Shown here: in pieces, positions 16,130 to 23,571 of the stretch | How the letters are laid out: each line of letters opens with the position of its first letter | Numbering within the stretch: the stretch's first letter is position 1 | NCBI GenBank assembly: GCA_902805975.1 | Contig: CADCUT010000120.1 | Location: 1 to 33,624 of the forward strand | Direction: 5' to 3' | DNA: 33,624 nucleotides | Source of the DNA: an uncultured Rubrobacteraceae bacterium | GTDB lineage: Bacteria > Actinomycetota > Rubrobacteria > Rubrobacterales > Rubrobacteraceae | The notes under the pieces: generated by a model | Seen by the model: only the letters and a program-made list of their open reading frames with translations | Databases searched by the model: none | What the model was told of the DNA's origin: nothing | Made by a program: the position numbers and the translations under genes

Positions 16130-16884
16130 GGGCCGCCTTGCGCACCCGCGTCCTCCCGGACTACGAGACGATGAGCGCCGCCGCGGCCGACGTGGTGGCC
16201 TCGAAGCTCCGGAAGAAGCCGCACGCCGTCTTCATGGTTCCAACGGGGACCACGCCCCTTGGGATGTACCGCGAGCTCGTCGCCAGGCACGAGGGAGATG
16301 GCCTCTCGTTCGCCCGGGCGACCTTCTTCAACCTGGACGAGTACCTGGGGCTTCCGCCGGACCACCCGGCGAGCTACCACGTCTACATGCGAAAGAACTT
16401 CTACGGCCGGGTGGACATCGAGCCAGAGAGGGTCCACGTTCCGGACGGGTTCGCCCCGGACCCCGAGGCCGAGTGCGGGCGGTACGAGCAGGAGATCCGG
16501 GCGGCCGGCGGGGTGGACCTGTGCGTGCTCGGGATCGGGCGCAACGGCCACATAGGCTTCAACGAGCCGGGCGCCTCCTTCGACTCCCGCACCCGCGTGG
16601 TGAGGCTCGCCGAGTCCACGCGCCGCGTCAACGCCACCGACTTCGAAGGCGACCGGGCGCCGGAGCGCGCCATCTCGGTGGGGATGCGGACCATCTCCGA
16701 CTCGGGGGAAGTCCTCCTCCTCGCCTCGGGTGCGAACAAGGCAAGGGCCGTCGCCGCGGCCGTCGGCGGCGAGGTCTCGGAGGAGGTGCCCGCCTCGGCA
16801 CTCCGCCGCCACCCCAACGTCTCGTTCCTTCTGGACCGCGACGCCGCCTCGGCGCTCGAAGGTTCGGCGGCCAGACGAAGTTAG
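16126..16884 (+). CDS. nagB: Glucosamine-6-phosphate deaminase
   Basis: Converts glucosamine-6-phosphate to fructose-6-phosphate and ammonia, linking amino-sugar uptake to glycolysis. The 252-residue protein has VPTGTTPLGMYREL for the phosphate loop, FFNLDEYLGL with the catalytic Asp, and GIGRNGHIGFNEPG with the catalytic His. The C-terminal LLLASGANKARAVAAAV is typical. GTG 16126 overlaps the previous stop (GTGA). No NagA deacetylase is in the window, so the substrate could be glucosamine, or NagA is elsewhere. Confidence 0.92.
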   Translation: MRAALRTRVLPDYETMSAAAADVVASKLRKKPHAVFMVPTGTTPLGMYRELVARHEGDGLSFARATFFNLDEYLGLPPDHPASYHVYMRKNFYGRVDIEPERVHVPDGFAPDPEAECGRYEQEIRAAGGVDLCVLGIGRNGHIGFNEPGASFDSRTRVVRLAESTRRVNATDFEGDRAPERAISVGMRTISDSGEVLLLASGANKARAVAAAVGGEVSEEVPASALRRHPNVSFLLDRDAASALEGSAARRS

Positions 16885-16950
16885 AGGCCGCCGGACGCGG
16901 CACGCCGGCGATGGGCCGGATATGATCCCGCAGGTCACGGATCGGTAGCG

Positions 16951-17643
16951 ATGAGTTCGACGACGGGAGTGGATTTGAGAACGTTGGAGTGCGGCGGTGT
17001 GCTCTTCGACCTCGACGGGGTGCTGGTCGACTCCGCGAGGGTCGTGGTACGTACCTGGGACACCTGGGCCGGGCAAAAGGGGCTGGACGCCGGGCGCTTT
17101 ATAGAGATCGCCCACGGGCGCAGGCCCGCCGAGACGCTACGCCTGATCGCGCCGGACCTCGACGCTGAATCAGAGGCCGCGGAGCTCGAGCGCCTGGAGG
17201 TCAACGACACGGACGGCATCCTGGAGATCGAAGGCGCCCTCGAGTTGCTCGGCAGCCTGCCCGAAGGCAGCTGGACGGTGGTCACCTCCGGCTCAAGGGC
17301 TCTCGCGTCCGGCCGCATGAGGCACGTCGGGTTGCCGCTGCCGGAGCGCTTCGTGACGGCCGACGACGTCGATAACGGCAAGCCCCACCCGGAGGCCTAC
17401 CTCAAGGGTGCAGATATCCTCGGCGCGAGCCCGGAGACGTGCGTCGTCATCGAAGACGCACCGGCCGGTATTCAATCGGCCAGGGCCGCGGGCATGAGGG
17501 TGGTGGCGGTCGCGACGACCCACCGCGAGGAGCAGCTCCGCGAGGCGGACGTCGTGGTCGGGGCCCTCTCCGACGTGCGCGTCCTTGGTCAGACCGGAAC
17601 CGGAGTCAACGCTCTCGTTCGCCTGGGGCTGACCGCAAGATAA
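16951..17643 (+). CDS. HAD-superfamily sugar-phosphate phosphatase
   Basis: A 230-residue HAD hydrolase of the beta-phosphoglucomutase/GPP-like phosphatase group. Motif I is LFDLDGVLVDS, motif II is VVTSGSRALASGRM, motif III is NGKPHPEAYLKGA and motif IV is CVVIEDAPAGIQSARAAGM; a small helical cap lies between I and II. It starts 66 bp after nagB on the same strand, probably within the same transcription unit, and could detoxify excess sugar phosphate. TATGAT near 16920 may give it its own promoter. Confidence 0.88.
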   Translation: MSSTTGVDLRTLECGGVLFDLDGVLVDSARVVVRTWDTWAGQKGLDAGRFIEIAHGRRPAETLRLIAPDLDAESEAAELERLEVNDTDGILEIEGALELLGSLPEGSWTVVTSGSRALASGRMRHVGLPLPERFVTADDVDNGKPHPEAYLKGADILGASPETCVVIEDAPAGIQSARAAGMRVVAVATTHREEQLREADVVVGALSDVRVLGQTGTGVNALVRLGLTAR

Positions 17644-17739
17644 GGGCGCACCACCCCCACCCAACCGTCGAAGGGGCCGGATCGCGACCCGTCTACCCAA
17701 CCGCTTCGACGTTCATCCTGCAAATCGTCGTATTTCGAA

Positions 17740-17783
17740 GGTGGAGCCGGGGAGATTCAAACCCCTGACCTCCGCCGTGCAAA
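17740..17783 (-). pseudogene. 3' half of a tRNA-Ala(TGC) gene, probable attachment-site remnant
   Basis: Read on the minus strand, the segment starts at the anticodon loop TTTGCAC, continues through the 3' anticodon strand GGCGG and variable loop AGGTC, the T-arm AGGGG-TTTGAAT-CTCCC and the acceptor strand GGCTCCACC. No matching 5' half (acceptor and D-arm) precedes it: the bases before it do not pair with the anticodon stem or acceptor. The T-loop TTTGAAT lacks the invariant C, and one T-stem pair is lost. Integrative elements commonly carry or leave such tRNA 3' ends at their junctions. Confidence 0.7.
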
Positions 17784-17952
17784 CGCTAGCTCGTAGGCCT
17801 GCACTCGCTATTAGATCTCCAGAAACCCGCATACATAAGCGGAATTTTCGTACATCGCGCCTGTGGTTGTCGCCGGACGTTAACCCCGGTCGCTGTCACG
17901 CAACTGCCAGATCTCCGTCAAGAGTGGGATTCCACCAGACGAAGATTCCGCG
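17784..17952. other. Non-coding stretch after the tRNA fragment
   Basis: I see no convincing gene here. A plus-strand frame from 17741 merely translates the tRNA remnant and what follows. There is a relatively AT-rich segment around 17828-17855, unlike the surroundings, as expected of foreign junction DNA. The 17644-17739 segment on the other side holds two ACCCAACCG copies 36 bp apart (17659 and 17695) and no gene. Confidence 0.4.
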
Positions 17953-18027
17953 CTGAGGGGTTCTCCGCGAACTTCGCCCTGGTAGCGTCTCCCGACCTTC
18001 GGCCTGAGGGAGTTCTCAGGAGTTCGG
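17953..18027 (+). repeat. Intergenic GAACTTC repeat, copy 1 (one and a half cores)
   Basis: A partial core (GGTTCTCCGCGAACTTCG) is followed by a second, fuller one (CCGACCTTCGGCC, GAGGGAG, TTCTCAGGAGTTCGG). The head is absent. It lies in the promoter region of the 18064 gene. Confidence 0.6.
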
Positions 18028-18050
18028 TATCGCGTCCGGGGCACCGATAG

Positions 18051-18056
18051 TACACT
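18051..18056 (+). promoter_or_regulatory. TACACT box 7 nt before the start of 18064
   Basis: TACACT is a good -10 element and is separated from the ATG by only 7 nt, with no ribosome site, implying a leaderless mRNA. No clear -35 is seen. Confidence 0.4.
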
Positions 18057-18063
18057 TGGTAGC

Positions 18064-18510
18064 ATGAGCGCGCCGACCAACGAGACGCCCCGGTCCTTGA
18101 TGAGGTTGGTAGACCGGATCGGCACCAGCCCTGACCCGGGACTCTCTGACGGCCGGCACTGGCGCTCGATCTTCTTCGGTGCGGTGATATTCGCCCTGAA
18201 CGCCTTGCCGGATCCCGGGTGGGTCTCCTCCCCCGCCGACCAGTACTCGCGGCTGCTGTGGCTCTGCCTGGGGCCGACGTTGGTCTCGCAGGGTGCGTCG
18301 GGCCTGCTGATGAGGCGGGGCAAGGAGACGCTCTCGCTGTGGTTCTCGGTCCTCCAGGCCCTGCTTACTGTTCCGATGGTCGCCTTCGGGTTCCTTCTGC
18401 TCTACGAGTGGGTGGGGCTCCCGTGGGCGGTCGGTGTGGTGGTCGCGGCCTGCGCGATCTTCTACGTGGTGCGTTCGGGGCAATCACGCCGATACGACGA
18501 GGGAGCGTGA
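18064..18510 (+). CDS. Small integral membrane protein, hypothetical
   Basis: A 148-residue membrane protein of no family I recognise. After a polar N-terminus of about 35 residues come hydrophobic segments FFGAVIFALNALP, LLWLCLGPTLVSQGASGLLM, LWFSVLQALLTVPMVAFGFLLLYEW and LPWAVGVVVAACAIFYVV, i.e. four probable helices. Its stop overlaps the GTG of the following membrane gene (GTGA), so the two are an operon. The pair could form a complex. No regulator or enzyme neighbour gives a clue. Confidence 0.75.
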   Translation: MSAPTNETPRSLMRLVDRIGTSPDPGLSDGRHWRSIFFGAVIFALNALPDPGWVSSPADQYSRLLWLCLGPTLVSQGASGLLMRRGKETLSLWFSVLQALLTVPMVAFGFLLLYEWVGLPWAVGVVVAACAIFYVVRSGQSRRYDEGA

Positions 18511-18989
18511 GCACGGCACCCATAGGACAGCCAAGGAGAGCCCGGCTGCTGCTGAGGCGGATCGTCGGCCGCCCGTCCGAGAAGCCCCCCGGCAGGGTGT
18601 CCTCGGCGATCTTCCTCCTGGTCTTCGCGGTCGGTCTCTTACTCGCCGCTCTCGCTTGGCGGGGAGGCCCCTCGCTCTTGGACCTCTCCATCGCCTGCGT
18701 CATGCTGGGCAGCTTGCTGTTCGGGCCTGCGAACGCCGCCGCTCACTACCGCTGGTGGGGGGAGCTTACGGGGGATCTGGTGCGTCTGGGGGGGATGGTT
18801 TTGTTCCTCGTCGGCCTGGGCCTGCTTATAGCGGAGATGGCGCTGACGGGGAGTTGGGGGTGGGTATGGTGGTCGGCGTTCGTCCTGGCGCTGTGCGTCG
18901 TTGTCGCCGTGGCCGGGCACTACTACGGACCGCAAGACGAAGCCCACCCCGAGGACGGCCCCCCGGAGGGGCGCAACCCGAGCACCTGA
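18507..18989 (+). CDS. Small integral membrane protein, hypothetical, second of pair
   Basis: From GTG 18507, 160 residues. A basic N-terminus (RRARLLLRRIVGR) precedes helices SSAIFLLVFAVGLLLAALAW, LLDLSIACVMLGSLLFGPA, LVRLGGMVLFLVGLGLLIAEMAL and WVWWSAFVLALCVVVAVAGHYYG; the tail is acidic and Pro-rich. GGGAG overlaps the upstream stop. It is translationally coupled to the 18064 gene. Function unknown. Confidence 0.72.
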   Translation: MSTAPIGQPRRARLLLRRIVGRPSEKPPGRVSSAIFLLVFAVGLLLAALAWRGGPSLLDLSIACVMLGSLLFGPANAAAHYRWWGELTGDLVRLGGMVLFLVGLGLLIAEMALTGSWGWVWWSAFVLALCVVVAVAGHYYGPQDEAHPEDGPPEGRNPST

Positions 18990-19000
18990 GCTATGTACCG

Positions 19001-19056
19001 AACCTCTAGAAGGGCCGTTCTGCGAACTTCTCCTTGACGGCGTTCTAGAAAGGTCG
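19001..19056 (+). repeat. Intergenic GAACTTC repeat, copy 2
   Basis: Head reduced to CCTCTAGAAGGG; arms CTGCGAACTTC and GTTCTAGAAAGGTCG. The central part differs from other copies (TCCTTGACGG). Lies between two plus-strand genes. Confidence 0.6.
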
Positions 19057-19118
19057 TCTGGAGGGATAAAGTGTCGGATAGGATGTAAGTCGCTGGGCCG
19101 GAAAGGAGGGGAGCGGCG

Positions 19119-19379
19119 GTGGACCTGCTAAACGCGATCCTTCCCTACGCCATGGCAGGCGCCTTGTTGTTCTGGCTCATCGCGGAGGACCGGGAGAGGA
19201 GCTCGCGCTCGCGGGTTCTGAGCCTCGTTTCCGACGTGATCCTCGCCCTGCTCTTCGCCGGAGAGGATCGAGACTACCATTGGTGGATCTCAGGCTCCTT
19301 TTTGATCGGGCTTGCCGCCCTGGGGATCGCCTTGGGGATCGCCTTGCTCGGGCTGCTCATCCCCGGCCCACCGCCCTAG
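19119..19379 (+). CDS. Small two-helix membrane protein, hypothetical
   Basis: An 86-residue protein from GTG 19119, with GGAGGGGAGCGG just before it. Hydrophobic segments are LLNAILPYAMAGALLFWLIA near the N-terminus and SGSFLIGLAALGIALGIALLGLLI at the C-terminus; between them is a charged loop (EDRERSSRSR). The second segment has a short repeated LGIALGIALLG pattern. No family recognised. Confidence 0.65.
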   Translation: MDLLNAILPYAMAGALLFWLIAEDRERSSRSRVLSLVSDVILALLFAGEDRDYHWWISGSFLIGLAALGIALGIALLGLLIPGPPP

Positions 19380-19414
19380 TTCATGCCTCGCCGCTTCGGT
19401 CCCTCCTCCTATCC

Positions 19415-19458
19415 TTATTCACCGGAGTGCGTGGAAGGATGGTTCCCGGAAGTTCGCC
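19415..19458 (+). repeat. Intergenic GAACTTC repeat, copy 3
   Basis: Intact head CACCGGAGTGCGTGGAAGG followed directly by a tail arm TTCCCGGAAGTTCG; the central part is deleted. Between the convergent 19119 and 19499 genes. Confidence 0.65.
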
Positions 19459-19498
19459 CCGACTGTTGCGAGGTGCCCGGGTGGAGGCACGGCGGGTT

Positions 19499-20143
19499 TC
19501 AGTTCGCCGGATGCCGGGCCATCCCGAGGATGTGCGGCATCGGGGAGAGCGGCACGGGGCTGAAGGCGAACCGCTCGCAGCGCTCGATCACGAACCCCGC
19601 CCGCCCGATCGCGGCGCCCGTGTCGCGGTCAGGGTGGCAGCCGCCGAGCATCCGCGGCCAGAAGGTCGCGTCCGCCAGGCGCTGCAACCGCGCGCAGGAC
19701 GCATTTCGCGCGACCACGTGCTCGTAGAAGCGCAGCTCGCCCCCGGGCTTGATCACCCGGAAGAGCTCCGCCAGCGCCCGCCCCTGGTCGGGGACCGTGC
19801 ACAGCACCAGCGCGGCCACGCCGGCATCGAACGATCCGTCCTCCCCTGGTAACTCCTCGGCTACGCCGTCTAGAACGGTGATCGGGACCGGCGCCGAGCT
19901 CGCGGCCCGCTCGGCCTGTCGGCGGAGGCGCCCCTCGGGCTCGATGGCCGCGACGCGCTCGACAGACGCCGGGTAGTAGGGGAAGTTCGTCCCGTGGCCC
20001 GCGCCAACTTCGATCACGCGGCCCCCGAGGCCGTGCAGGAGCCTACGGCGGTGTTCGTCCGCGCCGCGGCTCACGGACGCGGGTGCGATGACCCGCTCCC
20101 ACAGGCGGGCGAAGAGGGGGTGGTGCACCTGCTGATCGGCCAT
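19499..20143 (-). CDS. Class I SAM-dependent methyltransferase
   Basis: A 214-residue methyltransferase of the UbiE/Coq5-like Rossmann type. Motif I is VIEVGAGHGTNFPYY, followed by AAIEPEGRLRRQAE (acidic SAM-ribose residue), FDAGVAALVLCTV (motif IV) and VIKPGGELRFYEHV (motif VI). The ATG at 20143 follows GGAGGGAAGG. The substrate could be a lipid, quinone or small molecule. It lies downstream of a second, unrelated methyltransferase on the same strand. Confidence 0.9.
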   Translation of the reverse strand: MADQQVHHPLFARLWERVIAPASVSRGADEHRRRLLHGLGGRVIEVGAGHGTNFPYYPASVERVAAIEPEGRLRRQAERAASSAPVPITVLDGVAEELPGEDGSFDAGVAALVLCTVPDQGRALAELFRVIKPGGELRFYEHVVARNASCARLQRLADATFWPRMLGGCHPDRDTGAAIGRAGFVIERCERFAFSPVPLSPMPHILGMARHPAN

Positions 20144-20328
20144 CGGATCCTTCCCTCCTAACGCTTCTTTCAGCCAACATGATGACACCGGGCCGCGCAC
20201 AGCGCACGCGTCGAGAGCCTCTCCACCGAGGCGTGTGGAAGACCTGGGTCAAGACAGCGCCCTACCCGCACATAAGAACCGCGTGATACCCACCGGAGGG
20301 TATTACGCCCCCTGCAAGCTGGCCCCAT

Positions 20329-20377
20329 CGTACCGGAGCTCTGCGAACTTCGGGCTGAGGGGGTTCTAAGAAGTCGA
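20329..20377 (+). repeat. Intergenic GAACTTC repeat, copy 4
   Basis: A trimmed head ACCGGAG, then arms CTGCGAACTTCGGGC and GGGTTCTAAGAAGTCG around CTGAGG. Between two minus-strand methyltransferase genes, just past the stop of the frameshifted one. Confidence 0.65.
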
Positions 20378-20405
20378 CCGCCGGGGAGACCCGTGCCCCG
20401 GCCTC

Positions 20406-21219
20406 CTACGTCTTGCGGGCCCGAAGCGAGTACATGAGCGGGAGCCTGGGACTCCCCTCGGGGGGGGCGGTAGGTGCGAGGCGCGGACTCTTCCAGGAAC
20501 GGCCACCGCGGGAACGTGGTGTGGTCGTGCTCGCGCAAGAGCTCGATGCTCAGGCCCGCGGAGGCCGCCGCGCTCACCACCTCGCCCAGGGGGTGCCTCC
20601 ACTCGTAGGTTACGTTGTTCTCCGTCTCGGCCTCGGGGTCGGCGTAGGTGCCGGGCTCGTCCCAGACATCGGGCTCCGCTGAGTGGAAGTAGTCGCGCTC
20701 CACTGTCAGCCCCTCGTCCCCGAACACCTCCGTGAGGGGGTGGAACTCTGCCACGTAGAGGAACCCGCCGGGGCGCAGCAGCGAGGCGACCACCCCGGCC
20801 CACCCGCCCATGTCCGGCAGCCAGTTCAGGGCGCCCCGGCCGGTGTAGACGACGTCGAAGGTTCGTCCGCCCAGGGCCTCGGCGGCCTGGTAAACGTCGG
20901 ATTGCACGAACGCGGCCTCGATCCCCATCCCCGCGGCGAGCCTCTCGGCCGCCTCGACGGCCGGGGCGGAGAAGTCAAGGCCCGTGACGCGGGCGCCGCG
21001 ACGGGCCCAGCTCAAGGTGTCCATCCCGAAGTGGCACTGGAGGTGCAGGAGGTCCTTGCCCGCAACGTCGCCGACCTCGGACACTTCGAAGGGCAGCAGG
21101 CGCTCTCCACCGGCCTTGAAGGAGGCGACGTCGTAGAATCCCCCGGAGGTGTGGATCGGCACGCGCTCGTCCCAGCTTGCCCTGTTCGCCTCGCGCCACT
21201 CTTCCTGCCACTCGCTCAT
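20406..21219 (-). pseudogene. SAM-dependent methyltransferase, frameshifted in a C8 run
   Basis: An otherwise complete class I methyltransferase of about 270 residues. It begins EWREANRASWDERVPIH, and motif I is LLHLQCHFGMDTLSWARRGA with the binding acid in GLDFSAP. After FLEESAPRTYRPP the reading frame should continue EGSPRLPLMYSLRARKT and stop at 20406-20408. Instead a run of eight C (minus strand; G at 20460-20467) holds one base more than needed, and the unshifted frame runs on through unrelated sequence to about 20170. A homopolymer sequencing error or a slippage event both fit. The ATG at 21219 follows GGGAGG. Confidence 0.85.
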
Positions 21220-21380
21220 CGTTCGCCTCCCGTCTGTTGCAGGCTCTTCATCGGTAGGGGTTCGACCGGTCCGCTGTGTCGACGCCCAATACGAGCGGGC
21301 GGGAGTATATTTTGCCATACGACACGCGGCAGCTTCCGAGGATGCTCGGCCGGACAGCCTCGTCCCCTCCGCCCCTGCTC

Positions 21381-21442
21381 ACCCAACCTCGTAGAAGGCT
21401 CATTCTGCGAACTTCGGGCGTAGAGGGTTCCGCGAAGTTCCG
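21381..21442 (+). repeat. Intergenic GAACTTC repeat, copy 5
   Basis: Head CCCAACCTCGTAGAAGGC, arms TTCTGCGAACTTCGGGC and GGGTTCCGCGAAGTTCCG. The paired CGAACTTC and GAAGTTC can form a hairpin. Between the cupin gene and the methyltransferase, both on the minus strand. Confidence 0.7.
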
Positions 21443-21534
21443 TGGGCGTCCAAAAAGGAGGGTTGAAGTCGCTCTTCAAAGCGGGGCTTTGTTCCCGAAG
21501 GTCGCCGCGACACAAAGCCCCGAGTCTGCCCGCG

Positions 21535-22044
21535 CTAGGGAAGAGTCGACACCATCTCTACGCCATACATCGCCCCCACGGCGGCTAGCCTCCGGATGTC
21601 GTCCCCCATCGGCTCTCCCGTCTGCGCGGGTATCCCCTCGGTGGTCGCCGGAGGCCCTACCTCTTCGATGAAGCGCTCGTACGCCCCGCCCGGCGTCTGG
21701 CTCACCAGCATCCTGCCGGTCGTCTCGCCCGCGTTCTCGAAAGCGTGCAGGACGCCCTTGGGCACGTAGACCAGCGAGCCCGGGCCTGCCTCGATCCGCT
21801 CGCCTTCCACGACGAACCCGAAGCGGCCCTCCAGCACGTAGAAGCACTCGTCCTCGCGGTGCTGGACGTGGGGCCCCTCGCCACCCCCGGAGCCTACGGT
21901 GACCTCGAAGAGCGAGTAGGCCCCGCCGGTCTGTTCGCTGCCCACCTTGCGAGTAACGAGCTGTGCCCTCGGCATCCGTGTGGTCTGACCCTCCCCTGGC
22001 CCGACGTGCGCGGGGCCGCTGATGCTCGGGTTCCTCGGTTTCAT
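21535..22044 (-). CDS. Cupin-domain protein
   Basis: A 169-residue single-domain cupin. The core reads GEGPHVQHREDECFYVLEGRFGFVVEGER then GPGSLVYVPKGVLHAFEN, giving cupin motif 1 (HxH(x)4E, metal ligands) and motif 2 (with the C-terminal His). The N-terminal part is polar; the tail is helical (RFIEEVG). Such proteins are metal-dependent dioxygenases, isomerases or binding proteins; the substrate cannot be told. ATG 22044 follows GGAAGGA. Confidence 0.88.
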   Translation of the reverse strand: MKPRNPSISGPAHVGPGEGQTTRMPRAQLVTRKVGSEQTGGAYSLFEVTVGSGGGEGPHVQHREDECFYVLEGRFGFVVEGERIEAGPGSLVYVPKGVLHAFENAGETTGRMLVSQTPGGAYERFIEEVGPPATTEGIPAQTGEPMGDDIRRLAAVGAMYGVEMVSTLP

Positions 22045-22071
22045 CCGTCGTATCCTTCCCTGGTGCTTCGC

Positions 22072-22100
22072 GGAGGGCCGGGTCGTGCGCCCGGCCCTCC
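22072..22100 (+). terminator. Strong GC hairpin between the DUF11 and cupin genes
   Basis: GGAGGGCCGGG and CCCGGCCCTCC form a perfect 11-bp stem around a 7-nt loop, followed by TTT on the plus strand. On the minus strand, where both flanking genes are read, no T-tract follows, so it may attenuate read-through from the DUF11 gene or protect the cupin mRNA. Confidence 0.5.
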
Positions 22101-22196
22101 TTTGGGTGGTGTCGTCGGCTTTCCTTGCGGCGGTGGGCTCCCAGTATCGCTGAGAGCCTCCTCGCCACTTCCAGGAAGCCGGCCGCCGTGAGGATG

Positions 22197-22727
22197 CTAC
22201 CGACGCTGCGCCTCTACCAACGCCCTGGCCGCGTCGGAGTTGTCGGAGGTGTCCGATTCGAGCGCGCGGGCGCTCGGGCTGGTGTAGCTGGCGTAGGCCC
22301 TGTTGGTGTAGGAACCTGCCACCACCGGCTTGACGTGGATCTTTGCCGTAACCGTCTTGTCCACGCCCAGGGTGCCCAGGCGGCAGGTCACCACCCGGTC
22401 CTCTATGCCGCAGCTGCCCGGCACTTCCCTGCTCGTGGTGGCCCGAATGAACCTGACCTTGGAGGGCAGCGGGTCGGTCATCCTCACACCCTCGGCGCGA
22501 CTCGTGCCTTCGTTGGTGATCCTGATGGTGAAGGCCTGCCGTTCGCCCACCTCGACAGCCCTGGGGTAGACCGTCTTTTTGAGGACGAGGTCCGGCCCTG
22601 CTTGCGCCGTCTGCGCCCCGGCCGTGCCTCCCAGGGCCATCAGCAGTGCGGCCGTCGCCGCGAACGCCCCCGCGAGCAGCGCCGCCACCCAAAGCCGTCC
22701 CGTCCCTGCCGTTGTCGTGTTCGTCAT
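22197..22727 (-). CDS. Secreted DUF11-domain protein
   Basis: A 176-residue secreted protein. Residues 1-40 form a signal peptide (RLWVAALLAGAFAATAALLMALGGTAGAQ). The mature part is one DUF11 repeat: AGPDLVLKKTVYPRAVEVGE, ITNEGTSRAEGVRMTDPLP, and a beta-sandwich ending NRAYASYTS, as in many cell-surface proteins. There is no sorting motif, so it is probably released. Its neighbour 22800-23291 is also secreted. TGxAA-like cleavage near GTAGAQ. Confidence 0.88.
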   Translation of the reverse strand: MTNTTTAGTGRLWVAALLAGAFAATAALLMALGGTAGAQTAQAGPDLVLKKTVYPRAVEVGERQAFTIRITNEGTSRAEGVRMTDPLPSKVRFIRATTSREVPGSCGIEDRVVTCRLGTLGVDKTVTAKIHVKPVVAGSYTNRAYASYTSPSARALESDTSDNSDAARALVEAQRR

Positions 22728-22799
22728 GAAGTGCTCCCTTCTCTCTTTTGGGAGCTGGCCCGGTGAGCCGGCCAGCTCCCAACTATCCGTCTGGCCGTC

Positions 22800-23291
22800 T
22801 TAGTTGACGAACCGCTCGCAGCCCACGAAGCGGTCGAGGTCCTGGTCGGGGCCCTTCTTCACGGTGTCCGTGCCGGACCCACAGTCCACGATATCGTCGG
22901 CCCCGTCCCCGACGGAGAAGATCCTGTCGTTGCCGGGACCCGCGTTGAGCGCGTCCGAGCCGGCGTCCCCGTAGAGCGTGTCGTCGCCGGAGCCGCCGAA
23001 CACCTTGCGCTCCTCGGCCCGGTCATCTCCGGAGCCGCCGCGCACAGTGTCGTCGCCCGCCCCGCCGTAGAGGCCGTCGTTGCCGCCGTCGCCGTAGAGC
23101 GTGTCGTTCCCACCCATGCCGTGGATGGCGTCGTTGCCCCCGAGACCGTGGTAGGTGTTGGCCTTGGCAGTGCCCTTGATCAGATCCCCGCCCGCCGTGG
23201 CCTCCTCCACGGCCACCGCCGCGAAGGCCGCGCCCGTCGAGAGGGTCAACATAAGCATCAGCGCGGCGGTCATGGTCGCTATCTTCCTCAT
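22800..23291 (-). CDS. Small secreted RTX-like calcium-binding protein
   Basis: A 163-residue exported protein. The N-terminus MRKIATMTAALMLMLTLSTGAAFA is a signal peptide. The body carries about six GGxGxD nonapeptide units (GLGGNDAIHGMGGNDTLYG, GDGGNDGLYGGAGDDTVRG, GGSGDDTLYGDAGSDAL), which fold as a calcium-loaded beta-roll. The C-terminus has DIVDCGSGTDTVKKGPDQD and a Cys pair (DC...GCERF) that could form a disulfide. No enzyme domain. ATG 23291 follows AAAGGAG; it is divergent from the STAND regulator. A similar protein is encoded at 31467-32066. Confidence 0.88.
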   Translation of the reverse strand: MRKIATMTAALMLMLTLSTGAAFAAVAVEEATAGGDLIKGTAKANTYHGLGGNDAIHGMGGNDTLYGDGGNDGLYGGAGDDTVRGGSGDDRAEERKVFGGSGDDTLYGDAGSDALNAGPGNDRIFSVGDGADDIVDCGSGTDTVKKGPDQDLDRFVGCERFVN

Positions 23292-23447
23292 TTGCTTGTT
23301 TCTCCTTTTTCGGTCCTGCGGTATTTGTGTGCTTCCCTTGGGGTTTTCGCTGTGGCGTCCTTGTGTCATCCTTGTTCTCCTCCGCTTCCGGTTGCTCGAC
23401 TGACCGGAGTCTGCCGCGCCGGCGGGCGGTGGACCACGCACAGCACA

Positions 23448-23489
23448 CACACGACGCCCACACAAGGGCTGCCGTGTGGGCGTCGTGTG
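23448..23489. promoter_or_regulatory. 16-bp perfect inverted repeat between divergent genes
   Basis: CACACGACGCCCACAC (23448-23463) and GTGTGGGCGTCGTGTG (23474-23489) are exact complements around a 10-nt spacer. It lies about 155 bp from the RTX start and 80 bp from the regulator start. Neither side has a T-tract, so it reads as a two-fold operator or cruciform rather than an intrinsic terminator. The remaining DNA of 23292-23571 holds no gene. Confidence 0.6.
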
Positions 23490-23558
23490 GGAGCTACGGA
23501 GGACCTAAAGGATTAGGAGAAAGACGCCGGGGCCGGGGACGCGGGACGGGACCGTTGG

Positions 23559-23564
23559 TATCCT
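23559..23564 (+). promoter_or_regulatory. TATCCT box before the STAND regulator
   Basis: TATCCT with 7 nt to the ATG at 23572 and no ribosome site. Consistent with a leaderless promoter; no clear -35. Confidence 0.4.
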
Positions 23565-23571
23565 TGGTTCG

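Noticed and set aside
17740-17830. Complete tRNA or tmRNA gene
   Set aside because: The 5' acceptor and D-arm do not pair with the 3' half, and no tag-peptide frame is present.
17741-17956. Apparent small ORF starting MEPGRF
   Set aside because: It translates the tRNA-Ala remnant in antisense; such MEPGRF-like products are familiar artefacts of tRNA 3' ends.
22072-22100. Confident rho-independent terminator for the DUF11 gene
   Set aside because: The T-tract is on the plus side only, whereas the flanking genes are read from the minus strand; kept only as a hairpin.
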